Shown: positions 17,670 through 31,058, counted from the first letter of the stretch. The stretch is DNA of 64,000 nucleotides from Arthrobacter sp. SLBN-112 (GCF_030944625.1 NZ_JAUSXY010000001.1:3720001-3784000); one strand, 5' to 3'. Translations and numbers: made by a program. Notes: a model not told the origin generated them from the letters alone.

Positions 17670-18281
17670 TTACGCCCCTTCGTCATCCTCCTGGTTGCCC
17701 GTACCCATCTTGTGGCCCATGCCATGCCCGCGTCCCAACCCCAGGCCGGGGCCGTCGCCGGCACCCTCGACGATCCGCTTGGCGGTGGCCTTGTCCCCGT
17801 CCTTGACGCCCGCTATGCGCACGGTGTCCCCGGTGGCGATGTCCGCAATGGTTCCGTCCGCCGGCTTACTGCGCGTACCGTCGTCGGCCGCTGGAAGTTT
17901 GGTGATTTTGGTGTCCGCGTTGACGGTGTAGGACTGGGTGAAGCCGTCCTCGCTCTTGACGGTGATGGCGGAGTCGCTGACGGACTCTACGGTTCCGCGC
18001 TGTTCGAGGACTGTCTGGAAGGTTCCGTCGGGCTGCTTGACCACTTCCTCACCGTGCAGCGGCTGTGCGCGCTGGGCCTTTTGTTGGCCGGGTGCCTTTC
18101 GTTGGCCCGGCGCCTTTTGTTGGCCCGGTGCAGTCTGGGAGGGGTTTGGCGCGGCCTGCGAGGGGGACGGCGTTGGCGTCCCGGTGGCCGACCATGCAAG
18201 GGCAACGCCGGTCCCGGACAGAGCCAAGGCCACCGCCCCGGCCAGCATTGCCTTGCGCATCCTCAATGGTTCCCGGACCAT
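17670..18281 (-). CDS. secreted protein with DUF5666-like domain
   Basis: 203 residues from the ATG at 18281 (AAGGA at good spacing). An N-terminal signal peptide or anchor, 'MRKAMLAGAVALALSGTGVALAW', follows a short basic leader. Then comes a Pro/Gln/Lys-rich linker with repeats of 'APGQQK/APGQRK' (about residues 40-68). A small beta domain follows, 'GTVESVSDSAITVKSEDG' to 'GDTVRIAGVKDGDKATAKRI', of the OB-like type seen in DUF5666 proteins. It ends in a Gly/His/Met-rich tail (GLGRGHGMGHKMG) that could bind metal. Role unknown; probably cell-surface. It is convergent with the LysR gene. Confidence 0.75.
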   Translation of the reverse strand: MVREPLRMRKAMLAGAVALALSGTGVALAWSATGTPTPSPSQAAPNPSQTAPGQQKAPGQRKAPGQQKAQRAQPLHGEEVVKQPDGTFQTVLEQRGTVESVSDSAITVKSEDGFTQSYTVNADTKITKLPAADDGTRSKPADGTIADIATGDTVRIAGVKDGDKATAKRIVEGAGDGPGLGLGRGHGMGHKMGTGNQEDDEGA

Positions 18282-18414
18282 GGTTGTTCCTTCCGCAGCA
18301 CTTCCAGGGCATTACCGCCCTTTACCCACCGGTGCCCTGTGCGCTCCAGTGTAAGTCCGCCACGCCCGCGCGGCCACGGGTACTTTGCCGCCCGTGGAAA
18401 CTGAGTACCTAACG

Positions 18415-18476
18415 AAAAAACCGGGTAGCAGCCACTGCCGTTTCGAGGATCCGAAACGGCAGTGGCTGCTACCCGG
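18415..18476 (-). terminator. intrinsic terminator after gatB
   Basis: A perfect 25-bp stem (18421-18445 with 18452-18476) and 6-base loop, followed on the minus strand by TTTTTT (18420-18415). It lies just past the gatB stop codon and ends the gatCAB message. Confidence 0.93.
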
Positions 18477-18487
18477 CAAAGAGGGGA

Positions 18488-19996
18488 CTAGGCGTTGACG
18501 CCCAGCTTCTCCAGGATCAGCTCGCGCACACGGGCGGCGTCGGCCTGGCCGCGGGTGGCCTTCATGACGCCGCCCACGATCGCGCCGACGGCCTGCACCT
18601 TGCCGGCGCGGATCTTGTCCGCGACGTCGGGCTGCGCGGCAAGGGCGGCGTCGATGGCTTCCAGGAGGGGCCCGTCGTCGGACACGACGGCGAGGCCGCG
18701 CTTTTCGACGATCTCTTCCGGGGTGCCCTCGCCGGCAAGCACGCCATCCAGCACCTGGGAGGCCATCTTGTTGTTGATCTTGCCGGCCTCCACCATGCGG
18801 CTCAGCTCCACCACGGTGGCAGCCTGGACACCCAGCTGGCCGGGGTCAACATCGGCGGCCTTGGCGCGGCCGACGATCTCGCCCATCCACCACTTGCGGG
18901 CCACGGATGCAGAAGCCCCGGCAGCGATGGTTTCCTCGATTTCGTCCATGACGCCGGCGTTCACCACGTCGCGGAATTCCAGGTCCGAGTAGCCCCAGTC
19001 GGCCTTGAGCCGCTTCCGGCGCTCGGCCGGCGGTTCGGGCAGCGTGGCACGGAGTTCCTCCACCCATTCGCGGGAAGCGACCACGGGCACCAGGTCCGGT
19101 TCCGGGAAGTAGCGGTAGTCGTCGGCGTCGGACTTCGGCCGGCCCGAGGTGGTGGTGCGGGTGTCCTCGTGCCAGTGGCGGGTTTCCTGGACCACCGGGT
19201 TTCCGGAATCCAGGACGGCGGCGTGGCGCTGGATCTCGTAGCGGACGGCGTGTTCGACGGCGCGCAGCGAGTTCACGTTCTTGGTTTCGGAGCGGATGCC
19301 GAAGCGTTCGCGGCCGTGCGGGCGGAGCGAGACGTTGGCGTCGCAGCGGACGTTGCCGCGTTCCATCTTCGCGTCGGAGACGCCGAGGTTCTTGACGATT
19401 TCGCGGACGGCAGCCACGTACGCCTTGGCGAGCTCCGGCGCACGGGAGCCGGCACCCTCGATGGGCTTGGTGACGATTTCCACCAGCGGAACGCCTGCGC
19501 GGTTGTAGTCCACCAGGGAGAAGTCGGCGCCCTGGATGCGGCCGGTGGCGCCGCCCATGTGGGTCAGCTTTCCGGCGTCCTCCTCCATGTGCGCGCGCTC
19601 GATCTCAACGCGGAACACGGTGCCGTCTTCAAGCTCGATATCCAGGTAGCCGTCGTACGCGATGGGTTCGTCATACTGGGAGGTCTGGAAGTTCTTGGGG
19701 GTGTCCGGGTAGAAGTAGTTCTTCCGGGCGAACCGGCAGGATTCGGCGATCTTGCAGTTCAGCGCCAGGCCGATCTTGATGGAGGACTCGATGGCCGTCC
19801 TGTTTACCACCGGCAGGACGCCCGGCATCCCCAGGTCCACCTCGTTGACGTTGGTGTTGGGCTCGTCGCCGAAGACGTTGGGCGCGGAGGAGAACATCTT
19901 GGTCTTGGTATTGAGCTCCACGTGGACCTCGAACCCCAGGACGGGATCGTACTTCTCCATGGCCTCTTCGAAGCTCAGGATGTCATCGGTGCTCAT
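18488..19996 (-). CDS. gatB: aspartyl/glutamyl-tRNA amidotransferase subunit B
   Basis: 502 residues from the ATG at 19996, whose A is the last base of the gatA stop (TAATG). It is the tRNA-binding, kinase-like subunit that activates misacylated Glu-tRNA(Gln) or Asp-tRNA(Asn) for amidation. Signature segments include 'FEVHVELNTKTKMFSSAPN', 'MPGVLPVVN', 'KNYFYPDTPKNFQTSQYD' and 'ERGNVRCDANVSLRP'. The C-terminal YqeY/GatB domain follows from about residue 345 ('DEIEETIAAGASASVARKWW'). It is the last gene of gatCAB, before a strong terminator. Confidence 0.96.
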   Translation of the reverse strand: MSTDDILSFEEAMEKYDPVLGFEVHVELNTKTKMFSSAPNVFGDEPNTNVNEVDLGMPGVLPVVNRTAIESSIKIGLALNCKIAESCRFARKNYFYPDTPKNFQTSQYDEPIAYDGYLDIELEDGTVFRVEIERAHMEEDAGKLTHMGGATGRIQGADFSLVDYNRAGVPLVEIVTKPIEGAGSRAPELAKAYVAAVREIVKNLGVSDAKMERGNVRCDANVSLRPHGRERFGIRSETKNVNSLRAVEHAVRYEIQRHAAVLDSGNPVVQETRHWHEDTRTTTSGRPKSDADDYRYFPEPDLVPVVASREWVEELRATLPEPPAERRKRLKADWGYSDLEFRDVVNAGVMDEIEETIAAGASASVARKWWMGEIVGRAKAADVDPGQLGVQAATVVELSRMVEAGKINNKMASQVLDGVLAGEGTPEEIVEKRGLAVVSDDGPLLEAIDAALAAQPDVADKIRAGKVQAVGAIVGGVMKATRGQADAARVRELILEKLGVNA

Positions 19997-21567
19997 TATT
20001 TTGCCTCCTGGGTTTCGAGGGATACAGCGCCCAACGCGGGAGCCTGGGCCAGCAGCGGGCCGCCCCACTTGGCTTCCAGCAGTGTTTCCAGGACAGCGCC
20101 CACCCGGTAGAGGCGGGCATCCTCGCGGGCCGGGGCCAGCAGCTGGATACCGACGGGCAGGCCGTCCTCGTCCGCCAAGCCGCCGGGCAGGGACAGGCCC
20201 GGAACCCCGGCGAGGTTCGCCGGGATGGTGGCGACGTCGTTGAGGTACATGGCCAGCGGGTCGTCCAGTTTTTCGCCGAGCGGGAAAGCCGTGGTGGGGG
20301 CGGTGGGCGAGATCAGGACGTCGGCCTGCGCGAAGGCGGCATCGAAGTCCCGCTGGACCAGCGTGCGCACCTTCTGGGCGGAGCCGTAGTAGGCGTCGTA
20401 GTAGCCTGCGGACAGGGCGTAGGTACCCAGGATGATGCGGCGCTTGACCTCGTCGCCGAAGCCGGCGGCGCGGGTGGCGCCCATGACGCGTTCAATGGTC
20501 ATGGGGCCGTCCTCCGGCAGGACCCGCAGGCCGTACCGGACGCCGTCGAACTTGGCCAGGTTGGAGGAAGCCTCGGACGGCATGATCAGGTAGTACGCGC
20601 CCAGGGCGTACTGGAAGTTGGGGCAGGAGACCTCCACGATCTCAGCGCCGGCGTCCTTGAGCAGCTCCAGGGCGTCATTGAAGCGGTTTTCGACGCCGGC
20701 CTGGTAGCCCTCGCCGTGCAGTTCCTTGATGATGCCGATCCGCAGGCCCTCGACGTTGCCGGTCTTGGCAGCGGCAACGAGGTCAGCCAGCGGTTCCGGC
20801 AGGGAGGTGGAGTCGCGGGGGTCGTGGCCGCCGATGACCTGGTGCAGCAGGGCGGAGTCCAAAACCGTGCGGGTCACGGGGCCGATCTGGTCCAGGGAGG
20901 ACGCCATGGCGATCGCACCGTAGCGGGAAACACTGCCGTAGGTGGGCTTCACGCCCACGGTGCCGGTGACGGCGCCGGGCTGGCGGATGGAACCGCCGGT
21001 GTCCGTGCCGAGCGCCAGCGGGGCCTCGAAGGCGGCGACGGCGGCCGCTGAACCGCCGCCGGAGCCGCCCGGGATCCGGTCCAGGTCCCAGGGGTTGCGG
21101 GTGGGTCCGTAGGCGGAGTGTTCGGTGGAGGAGCCCATGGCGAACTCGTCCAGGTTGGTCTTGCCCAGGATGGGCATCTTCGCGGCGCGCAGGCGTTCCA
21201 CCACGGTGGCGTCGTACGGGCTGTGCCAGCCTTCGAGGATCTTGGAACCGGCGGTGGTGGGCTGGCCGATGGTGACGATGAGGTCCTTGACGGCGATGGG
21301 GACGCCTGCCAGGACGTGCAGGGCTTCTGCCTCGGCGCCCCCGGCTGCGCGGATGGCGTCCACCTCTGCGGCAACCGTGAGCGCTTCCTCGGCGTTGACG
21401 TGCAGGAAGGCGTTGACCTGGCCATCAACGGCGGCGATCCGGTCCAGGTACGCCTGGGTGGCCTGGACTGCCGTGACCTCGCCGGCGGCGAGCTTTTCAG
21501 CCAGTTGCGCGGCGGAGAGGCGGATCAGGGTTTCGGCACTGATGCCGGCGGGGTTCTGTTCAGTCAT
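19996..21567 (-). CDS. gatA: aspartyl/glutamyl-tRNA amidotransferase subunit A
   Basis: 523 residues. It is an amidase that releases ammonia from glutamine for GatB. The Ser-cisSer-Lys triad is visible: Lys in '[14 protein letters not shown]' near residue 93, the Gly/Ser-rich block '[16 protein letters not shown]', and the nucleophile region '[15 protein letters not shown]'. '[13 protein letters not shown]' is typical for GatA. It lies 2 bases after gatC and overlaps the gatB start by one base. Confidence 0.96.
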   Translation of the reverse strand: MTEQNPAGISAETLIRLSAAQLAEKLAAGEVTAVQATQAYLDRIAAVDGQVNAFLHVNAEEALTVAAEVDAIRAAGGAEAEALHVLAGVPIAVKDLIVTIGQPTTAGSKILEGWHSPYDATVVERLRAAKMPILGKTNLDEFAMGSSTEHSAYGPTRNPWDLDRIPGGSGGGSAAAVAAFEAPLALGTDTGGSIRQPGAVTGTVGVKPTYGSVSRYGAIAMASSLDQIGPVTRTVLDSALLHQVIGGHDPRDSTSLPEPLADLVAAAKTGNVEGLRIGIIKELHGEGYQAGVENRFNDALELLKDAGAEIVEVSCPNFQYALGAYYLIMPSEASSNLAKFDGVRYGLRVLPEDGPMTIERVMGATRAAGFGDEVKRRIILGTYALSAGYYDAYYGSAQKVRTLVQRDFDAAFAQADVLISPTAPTTAFPLGEKLDDPLAMYLNDVATIPANLAGVPGLSLPGGLADEDGLPVGIQLLAPAREDARLYRVGAVLETLLEAKWGGPLLAQAPALGAVSLETQEAK

Positions 21568-21569
21568 GG

Positions 21570-21866
21570 TTATGCCTCATCCAGGATGGCCGGGACCTTG
21601 AAACGGTTGTCATCGGAATCCGGCGCGCCGGAGAGTGCCTGTTCCGCCGTGAAGGTGTGTCCAACAACGTCTTCGCGGAAGACATTGGTGAGTGGAATGG
21701 GGTGCGAGGTGGCCGGAACGTCATCCCCGGCGGCCTCGCTGACGGACTTGACCGAATCGACGATGACGGCGAGTTCGCCGGCCATCCTGTCCAGCTCTTC
21801 GGCACTCATCTCGATGTGAGCGAGGCGCGCAAGATGCGCGACGTCGTCACGGTTGATCGCAGCCAT
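21570..21866 (-). CDS. gatC: aspartyl/glutamyl-tRNA amidotransferase subunit C
   Basis: 98 residues from the ATG at 21866, preceded by GGGGAG. It is the small belt subunit that holds GatA and GatB together. '[21 protein letters not shown]' and the end '[16 protein letters not shown]' are family hallmarks. It is the first gene of the operon, close to the GatA start. Confidence 0.95.
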   Translation of the reverse strand: MAAINRDDVAHLARLAHIEMSAEELDRMAGELAVIVDSVKSVSEAAGDDVPATSHPIPLTNVFREDVVGHTFTAEQALSGAPDSDDNRFKVPAILDEA

Positions 21867-21924
21867 GGATCTCCCCTGCAAAGTTCGAATTGTTTTCCGA
21901 TCCAGTCTAGTGCGGAAACGCAGA

Positions 21925-21962
21925 TGCCCGTCTGACGGCCCCCAGCGGGCGTCAGACGGGCA
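21925..21962 (-). terminator. hairpin between the citrate transporter and gatC
   Basis: A 13-bp stem, TGCCCGTCTGACG with CGTCAGACGGGCA, and a 12-base GC-rich loop lie 50 bases past the transporter stop. Only a weak T-rich stretch follows, so termination efficiency is uncertain. Confidence 0.6.
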
Positions 21963-22012
21963 CCTTCGGTACCCGGTCCTGCCTCGGGGACAGGAGCGCG
22001 GGCAGCTAAAGA

Positions 22013-23500
22013 CTAACCGATACCAATGGCTCCAGTCAGCAAACCGACGCCGAGCATCACCAAGGAGATGACGGCGGTGCGCCACAGGACTTTCTTGTGG
22101 TGGTCACCCAGGTCCACCTTGGCCAGCGAGACCAGCAGCAGGATGGCAGGAACCAGCGGGCTCTGCAGGTGGAACGGCTGGCCGGTGATGGAAGCCCGGG
22201 CCATGTCCGCGGCGCTTACTCCGTAGTGCGCGGCCGTCTCGCTGAGGACCGGCAGGACGCCGAAGTAGAAGGCGTCGTTGCTCATGAAGAAGGTCATGGG
22301 GATGCTCAGCACGCCGGTGATGACGGCCATGAAAGGGCCCATGGAGGACGGGATGATCTGGACCAGCCAGGCGGACATCGCTTCGACCATGCCGGTGCCT
22401 TTGAGGACGCCGGTGAGGACGGCGGCGGCCATGACCATGCTGACCACGGCGACGATGGACGGTGCGTGCGCAATGAGCTGCGCGCCCTGGTCCTTGACCT
22501 TGGGGAAGTTGACCAGCAGGGCGATGGCGGCGCCCACCATGAACACGAACGGCAGCGGGATGACATTGGCCACGAGCACCACCATGACGGCGACGGTCAG
22601 GGCCAGGTTGAACCAGAACAGCTTGGGCCGCAGGGTGCTGCGGTTGGGATCCAGCGCGGTGTCGGTGAGTCCGGCGCCGCCGTCCTCAACGAGAGTGTCG
22701 GTACGCTCCAGCACGGCTATGGAGGATCCTGCCGGGGAGCCGTCGACGGCGGGGGCTGCCCCGCCGGGGTTGCCGCCCTTGCGTCCGCGGCCCGTTCCGG
22801 CAGCCGTGCCGCCGGTGCCGCTTGTGGAGGCGCCGCCGTCGAACCCTTCCGCAGTATCAGGCACGCCCCAGATCTCGGGAGCGGTGGCACGGAGGCGGTT
22901 GCGCTCCTGCAGGCCCAGGAGCCAGGCGAAGGCGAAGACGACCACGAGGCCGGCCACCAGGGACGGGATCATGGGGACGAAGACGTCGTTGACATCGATC
23001 TTCAGGGCGGTGGCGGCGCGGGCCGTGGGGCCGCCCCAGGGCAGGATGTTCATGGTGCCGTTGGCCAGGCCGGCGACGCAGGTGAGGACGACGGGGCTCA
23101 TCTTCAGGCGCAGGTAGACCGGCAGCATGGCGGCGGTGGTGAGGATGAAGGTGGTGGACCCGTCGCCGTCCAGCGATACGGCGGCCGCGAGGATGGCGGT
23201 GCCCAGGACAACCTTGGCGGGGTCGTTGCCCAGCTTGCGGAGGATGAACTTGACCAGCGGGTCAAACAGCCCGACGTCGATCATCAGGCCGAAGTAAATG
23301 ATGGCGAACATCAGCAGGGCCGCGGTGGAGGTCATGGACTTCATGGAGTCCATGACCATGTCGCCGATGCCCAGGCCGGCGCCGGCAAAGAGGCCAAAAA
23401 CGGTGGGGACAATGATCAACGCCAGCACTGGCGTCAACTTCTTCGTCATGATCAGCACCATGAAAACCGCGATCATGGCGAATCCAAGTATTACCAGCAC
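22013..23500 (-). CDS. CitMHS-family citrate/metal symporter
   Basis: 495 residues from a GTG start at 23500 with GGAG upstream. About 11-12 membrane helices are visible, starting 'MLVILGFAMIAVFMVLIM'. 'ILAAAVSLDGDGSTTFILT' and 'GLANGTMNILPWGGPTARA' are the conserved loops of the CitMHS family, which imports citrate bound to Mg2+ or Ca2+ with protons. A long cytoplasmic loop (about residues 205-285), rich in Gly, Ala and Thr, splits the two halves. It is divergent from a CitA/CitB-type sensor pair that very likely controls it. Confidence 0.92.
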   Translation of the reverse strand: MLVILGFAMIAVFMVLIMTKKLTPVLALIIVPTVFGLFAGAGLGIGDMVMDSMKSMTSTAALLMFAIIYFGLMIDVGLFDPLVKFILRKLGNDPAKVVLGTAILAAAVSLDGDGSTTFILTTAAMLPVYLRLKMSPVVLTCVAGLANGTMNILPWGGPTARAATALKIDVNDVFVPMIPSLVAGLVVVFAFAWLLGLQERNRLRATAPEIWGVPDTAEGFDGGASTSGTGGTAAGTGRGRKGGNPGGAAPAVDGSPAGSSIAVLERTDTLVEDGGAGLTDTALDPNRSTLRPKLFWFNLALTVAVMVVLVANVIPLPFVFMVGAAIALLVNFPKVKDQGAQLIAHAPSIVAVVSMVMAAAVLTGVLKGTGMVEAMSAWLVQIIPSSMGPFMAVITGVLSIPMTFFMSNDAFYFGVLPVLSETAAHYGVSAADMARASITGQPFHLQSPLVPAILLLVSLAKVDLGDHHKKVLWRTAVISLVMLGVGLLTGAIGIG

Positions 23501-23615
23501 AGCCGGCTCCTTCGTGTGAACAGCGGCACAGCGGTGTGACGCGTGCTACAGACTGTAGGGTGGCGCCCGTCACGGCGGTGCCTTTGGCTCGATTGATTGG
23601 CATACTGCTTATTGG

Positions 23616-23628
23616 GAGCATTTTGCTC
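23616..23628. promoter_or_regulatory. candidate response-regulator site in the citrate intergenic region
   Basis: In the divergent gap of 212 bases between the CitMHS gene and the sensor kinase lies GAGCA-TTT-TGCTC, a perfect short palindrome, with another TGCTC following a few bases on. It is AT-richer than its surroundings. A role as binding site for the neighbouring regulator is inferred. The rest of the gap shows nothing I recognise. Confidence 0.4.
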
Positions 23629-23712
23629 ATTGTGCTCACGCTGTTTCGGCACCTGCCGGCAGCCGTTACCGTAGAGCCATACCTGTCACGCCACGCCCGT
23701 CAAGGAGGATGA

Positions 23713-25482
23713 ATGCAGCGTCCCGCGCCCCGGCAACCGCTGCGCTTTTCCACCCAGATGCTCCTGCTGCAGGTGGCCGTGGTGCTCCTGGTGGTGCTCC
23801 TGAGCGCCGCTGTGCATGCCTGGCTGACGTACGACCGTGTGGGCAGCGACGCGGAGAACCAGGCGCTGACGCTGGCCCGGACCGTAGCATCAGATCCGGA
23901 GGTCAGGGCAGACGTGCTGGCCATCAGCGGGCAGCCCGGCACTCCCCCACCCGCCGAGCTGCTGGCCGGCCCGCTGCAGGCCTCCGCCGAGGCCGCACGG
24001 ACCAGGACCGGCGCCCTGTTCGTGGTGATAACCGACGAAACCGGTATCCGGCTGGCCCACCCGGATCCGCAGCGGCTCGGCGAAAAGGTGAGCACGGACC
24101 CCTCCGAGGCGTTGTCCGGGCAGGAAATCACCACCCGGAACACAGGAACGCTGGGTCCTTCCGCCGGCGCGAAAGTTCCCGTTTACGCGCCCGGCACCGC
24201 CACGGTGGTGGGTGAGGTGAGCGTGGGCTACTCCATGGAAACTGTGGCCCAAAGCGTGAGCCGCGACATCGGGCCGGTGGCCCTGACGGCTGCCGGGGCC
24301 CTGCTGGCCGGGGTGCTGGGATCCTTCCTGCTGCGCCGCCGCCTCCAGCGCCTGACCCTGGGGCTGGAGCCCGAAGAGATCAGCACGCTGGTCCACGACC
24401 AGGTGGCGGTGCTGCAGGGCGTGGACGACGGCGTCATTGGCGTCAGTGCCGACGGCCGGGTCAGCGTGTTCAACGCCGCCGCGCAGCGCCTGCTCGATTT
24501 GCCGGACCTGTCCGGAACGCGCTGGGAGGACGCCCCCGTTCCTGCGCAGCTGAAGTCCCTCACCAGCCCCGTCCCCGTGGCCGCCGCTCCCCGGTTGGCT
24601 GCCGCCGGTCCGGAGGCGAATGCCACGGGGCCGGATGCCCTGGAGCTGGTGGCCGGCGGCCGGGTCCTGGTGGTGAATGCGCGCAAAGCACTGCACCGCC
24701 GGGAGGACCTGGGCTGGGTGGTCATGCTGCGGGACCGCACCGAGCTGCAGGAGCTCACGCGGCAGCTGGACGCCGTGGGCACCATGTCCACCGCGCTGCG
24801 CGCCCAGCGGCACGAGTTCGCCAACCAGCTGCATACCCTGGCCGGGTTCCTGGGCATCGGGCAGCACCAGGAGGCCCGCGACTACCTGGCCGGGCTGGCC
24901 GCCACCGGTCCGCTGAAGTTCCCGGTGGACCAGGCCGAACTGCTCCAGGACCCCTACCTGCAGGCGTTTGTGGGGGCCAAGGGCGTGGAGGCGGACGAGC
25001 GCGGCGTAGCCCTCCGCATCGGGCCAGAAACCTTGGTCCGCGGCCAGGTCACGGAGGCCCAGGATGTGACCACGGTGCTGGGGAACCTGATCGACAACGC
25101 CGTCAATGCCGCCGTTGCAGGGTCCTCGAACGACCGTTGGGTTGAGCTCGAGGTGCTGGATGAGCCGGGCGACGACGGCGGGACGCTGCACATCGTGGTG
25201 GCGGACTCCGGTGACGGGCTGGCGGAAGGCACCGATCCCGAGGGCGTATTTGCCGAAGGTTTCACCACCGCCGCGGGCCCGGCCCGTGCCGGTGGCGGGC
25301 AGGGCTTCGGCCTTGCCCTGGCCCGGCAGCTGGCGCGCCGCCGGGGCGGGGACGTGAAGGTGCTGGACGGTGGCACCGCCGGCGGACCGGGCGCCGTGTT
25401 CATGGCGGTCCTTCCGCACACCACGGCGGGAAACCCGGCCGCCAAGACCCCGGGAGCCGCCGGAAAGGATAACAATGGCTGA
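23713..25482 (+). CDS. sensor histidine kinase, CitA/DcuS family
   Basis: 589 residues from the ATG at 23713 (AAGGAGG upstream). It has TM1 near residues 16-36, an extracytoplasmic PAS-like sensor (40-180) with 'FVVITDETGIRLAHPDP', TM2 near 183-205 and a cytoplasmic PAS region (about 220-345). The H box is 'RAQRHEFANQLHTLAGFLG' and the N box 'LGNLIDNAVNAAV', with the ATPase 'GQGFGLALARQLARRRGGD'. This arrangement is that of tricarboxylate/dicarboxylate sensors such as CitA. It overlaps its regulator by 8 bases and is divergent from a citrate transporter, so citrate or a related acid is the expected signal. Confidence 0.92.
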   Translation: MQRPAPRQPLRFSTQMLLLQVAVVLLVVLLSAAVHAWLTYDRVGSDAENQALTLARTVASDPEVRADVLAISGQPGTPPPAELLAGPLQASAEAARTRTGALFVVITDETGIRLAHPDPQRLGEKVSTDPSEALSGQEITTRNTGTLGPSAGAKVPVYAPGTATVVGEVSVGYSMETVAQSVSRDIGPVALTAAGALLAGVLGSFLLRRRLQRLTLGLEPEEISTLVHDQVAVLQGVDDGVIGVSADGRVSVFNAAAQRLLDLPDLSGTRWEDAPVPAQLKSLTSPVPVAAAPRLAAAGPEANATGPDALELVAGGRVLVVNARKALHRREDLGWVVMLRDRTELQELTRQLDAVGTMSTALRAQRHEFANQLHTLAGFLGIGQHQEARDYLAGLAATGPLKFPVDQAELLQDPYLQAFVGAKGVEADERGVALRIGPETLVRGQVTEAQDVTTVLGNLIDNAVNAAVAGSSNDRWVELEVLDEPGDDGGTLHIVVADSGDGLAEGTDPEGVFAEGFTTAAGPARAGGGQGFGLALARQLARRRGGDVKVLDGGTAGGPGAVFMAVLPHTTAGNPAAKTPGAAGKDNNG

Positions 25483-26137
25483 CGATTTTCGGGTCCTGAT
25501 CGTGGACGACGACTTCCATGTGGCCAAGCTGCACGCAGCTTACGTGGACTCGGTGGCCGGGTTCCTGGCCTTGGCCCCCGTTGGCACGGCCTCGCTCGCT
25601 CGGCAGGCCATCCACAGCCTGCGCCCGGACCTGGTGCTGCTGGATGTCTACCTGCCCGATGCTTCCGGCCTGGACCTGCTGCAGCAGCTGGATGTGGACA
25701 CGATCATCCTCAGCGCCGCTTCCGATGCCGCGTCCCTCCGGGTGGCGTTCCGCCGGGGCGCCCTGGGGTACCTGCTCAAGCCCTTCACCGCGGAGTCGTT
25801 GTCCCAGCAGCTTCGCTCTTATGCACGGTACCGGCGCCTCCTGGGCCAGGCCGGGGCACTGGACCAGGAGGCGGTGGAGCGCGCAAAACGGTCGCTGATC
25901 CCGGGGGACGTCACGTCGTCGTCAAAACCCCGCTCGGCAACCGAAGCGGCAGTGCTGGAATCGCTGGCTCCGGGCGAACAGTATTCCGCTGCCGAGGTCG
26001 CGGCCCGGGTAGGCGTCTCCCGTGCCACGGCGCAACGGTACCTGTCGTCGCTGGCCGACGACGGCGCGGTGGACATCCAGCTGCGCTACGGCACCACGGG
26101 AAGGCCGGAACACCGCTACGGCCTGCCGGGGAGGTAG
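25475..26137 (+). CDS. response regulator, CitB/DcuR family
   Basis: 220 residues. Receiver domain (1-120) with 'LIVDDDFHVAKLH', phospho-acceptor Asp near residue 56 in 'LVLLDVYLPDASG', Thr/Ser region 'IILSAASD' and Lys in 'GYLLKPFT'. The C-terminal helix-turn-helix (about 150-215) reads 'YSAAEVAARVGVSRATAQRY', as in CitB-type regulators. It is co-translated with the sensor kinase and probably activates the divergent CitMHS gene in response to citrate. Confidence 0.92.
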   Translation: MADDFRVLIVDDDFHVAKLHAAYVDSVAGFLALAPVGTASLARQAIHSLRPDLVLLDVYLPDASGLDLLQQLDVDTIILSAASDAASLRVAFRRGALGYLLKPFTAESLSQQLRSYARYRRLLGQAGALDQEAVERAKRSLIPGDVTSSSKPRSATEAAVLESLAPGEQYSAAEVAARVGVSRATAQRYLSSLADDGAVDIQLRYGTTGRPEHRYGLPGR

Positions 26138-26141
26138 GGAA

Positions 26142-26522
26142 CTACGCGCTCTTCTGGGCGACCAGTTCGATCTCGACAAGCATGTTCGGGTCCAGGAACG
26201 GCAGCACGTGCACCAGGGACAGGGTGGGACGGATTTCGCCGAACACTTCGCCGTGTGCCTTGCCTGCTTCCTCCCACTTGCTGATGTCCGTCAGGTACAG
26301 CTTGGTCTGCACCACGTCCTCGTAGGCGAAGCCGGCGTCGGCCAGGACCTTGCCGAGTTTCTGCAGGATGTACTGGGTCTGCGTGTAGAAGTCATCTCCC
26401 ACGATGCCGTCTTCGCCGCTGGCCGCGGTGGCGGAGATGTAGAGGGTGTTGTCCACCTGGACGGCGCGGGAGTAGCCGAGGGTCTGTTCCCAGACAGAGC
26501 CGGTGCCGAAGGTTTTACGCAT
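26142..26522 (-). CDS. RidA-family protein
   Basis: 126 residues from the ATG at 26522 (GAAAGG upstream). The YjgF/YER057c/UK114 fold is evident from 'GYSRAVQVDNTLYISATAA', 'QTQYILQKLGKVLADAGFAYEDVVQTKLYLTD' (read as its parts QTQYILQKL and DVVQTKLYLTD) and 'PTLSLVHVLPFLDPNMLVEIE'. The usual active-site Arg near residue 105 of RidA is not in its expected RVEV form; Ser-Leu-Val-His is present instead, so this may be a non-deaminase subgroup. It is convergent with the response regulator by 4 bases. Confidence 0.85.
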   Translation of the reverse strand: MRKTFGTGSVWEQTLGYSRAVQVDNTLYISATAASGEDGIVGDDFYTQTQYILQKLGKVLADAGFAYEDVVQTKLYLTDISKWEEAGKAHGEVFGEIRPTLSLVHVLPFLDPNMLVEIELVAQKSA

Positions 26523-26570
26523 GGGTGGGCCTTTCAAAGCTGGAATTGGGTCGCCACCACTGTAGGGCCG

Positions 26571-27074
26571 CTACAGGTCGCGCCGGTAAACCAGCAGTTT
26601 TGTGTCGGTTCCGGGAACAAACCAGTCCCGTTCGGGCACCCGGTGGAAGCCGGTCCTGCGGTACAGCCCGTGGGCGCTTTCCCAGTCTTTCCCCGTGGTC
26701 AGCGCCACCGCACGGATGCCGGGCAGGGTCCGCGCGTGGCTGATGATGGCTTCCACCATGGCCCGGCCGGCACCGCTGCGCTGGACGGCAGGGTCCACCA
26801 CCAGCATCCGGAATTCCAGTTCGTCCGGCAGGGCAATGTCCGCGTAGGGTTCGCCGGCGAGTGCCAGGGTGACCGAGCCGATGACGGTCCCCTCCCGTTC
26901 GGCCACCCAGATGGTGGCCTGTTCCGCGCGCGCCGCAACATCCATGACTTTGACCATGTACGGGTGGGCGGCGTCGTCGAAATACCCTGCGGCAAGGTAG
27001 GAGTCGCCGGTGATGCGGGCGACGTCGCCGAAGTCGGCCACGACGGCGGGACGGATGGTTAGCTGCGGGTGCAC
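26571..27074 (-). CDS. GNAT-family N-acetyltransferase
   Basis: 167 residues from a GTG start. The fold is visible as 'IRPAVVADFGDVARIT', strand 'IWVAEREGTVIGSVTLAL', 'EFRMLVVDPAVQRSGAGRAMVEAII' (acetyl-CoA loop QRSGAGRAM) and 'LYRRTGFHRVPERDW'. The substrate is unknown. It lies just before RidA on the same strand with a 48-base gap. Confidence 0.88.
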   Translation of the reverse strand: MHPQLTIRPAVVADFGDVARITGDSYLAAGYFDDAAHPYMVKVMDVAARAEQATIWVAEREGTVIGSVTLALAGEPYADIALPDELEFRMLVVDPAVQRSGAGRAMVEAIISHARTLPGIRAVALTTGKDWESAHGLYRRTGFHRVPERDWFVPGTDTKLLVYRRDL

Positions 27075-27224
27075 CCGTCAATGGTAGTGGCGGATGGGGT
27101 CCCCACCGGGCAAAACGGGGCTTTCCGTGATCGAACTATCAGAACCGGCACGGCTTGGCGCCTCAACCCGTTCCCACGCCATACCCCAACCCTGCACAAG
27201 CGGGAAAGTTCCACGGGGTCCAGC

Positions 27225-31058
<3,834 letters not shown>

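Noticed and set aside
18415..18476. Perfect 25-bp inverted repeat as an insertion-sequence end
   Set aside because: The arms are only 6 bases apart, no transposase is nearby, and the T run placed after the gatB stop fits a terminator.
22097..23539. 480-codon plus-strand reading opposite the CitMHS transporter
   Set aside because: His/Asp/Gly-rich antisense shadow; the minus strand encodes a standard 12-helix transporter.
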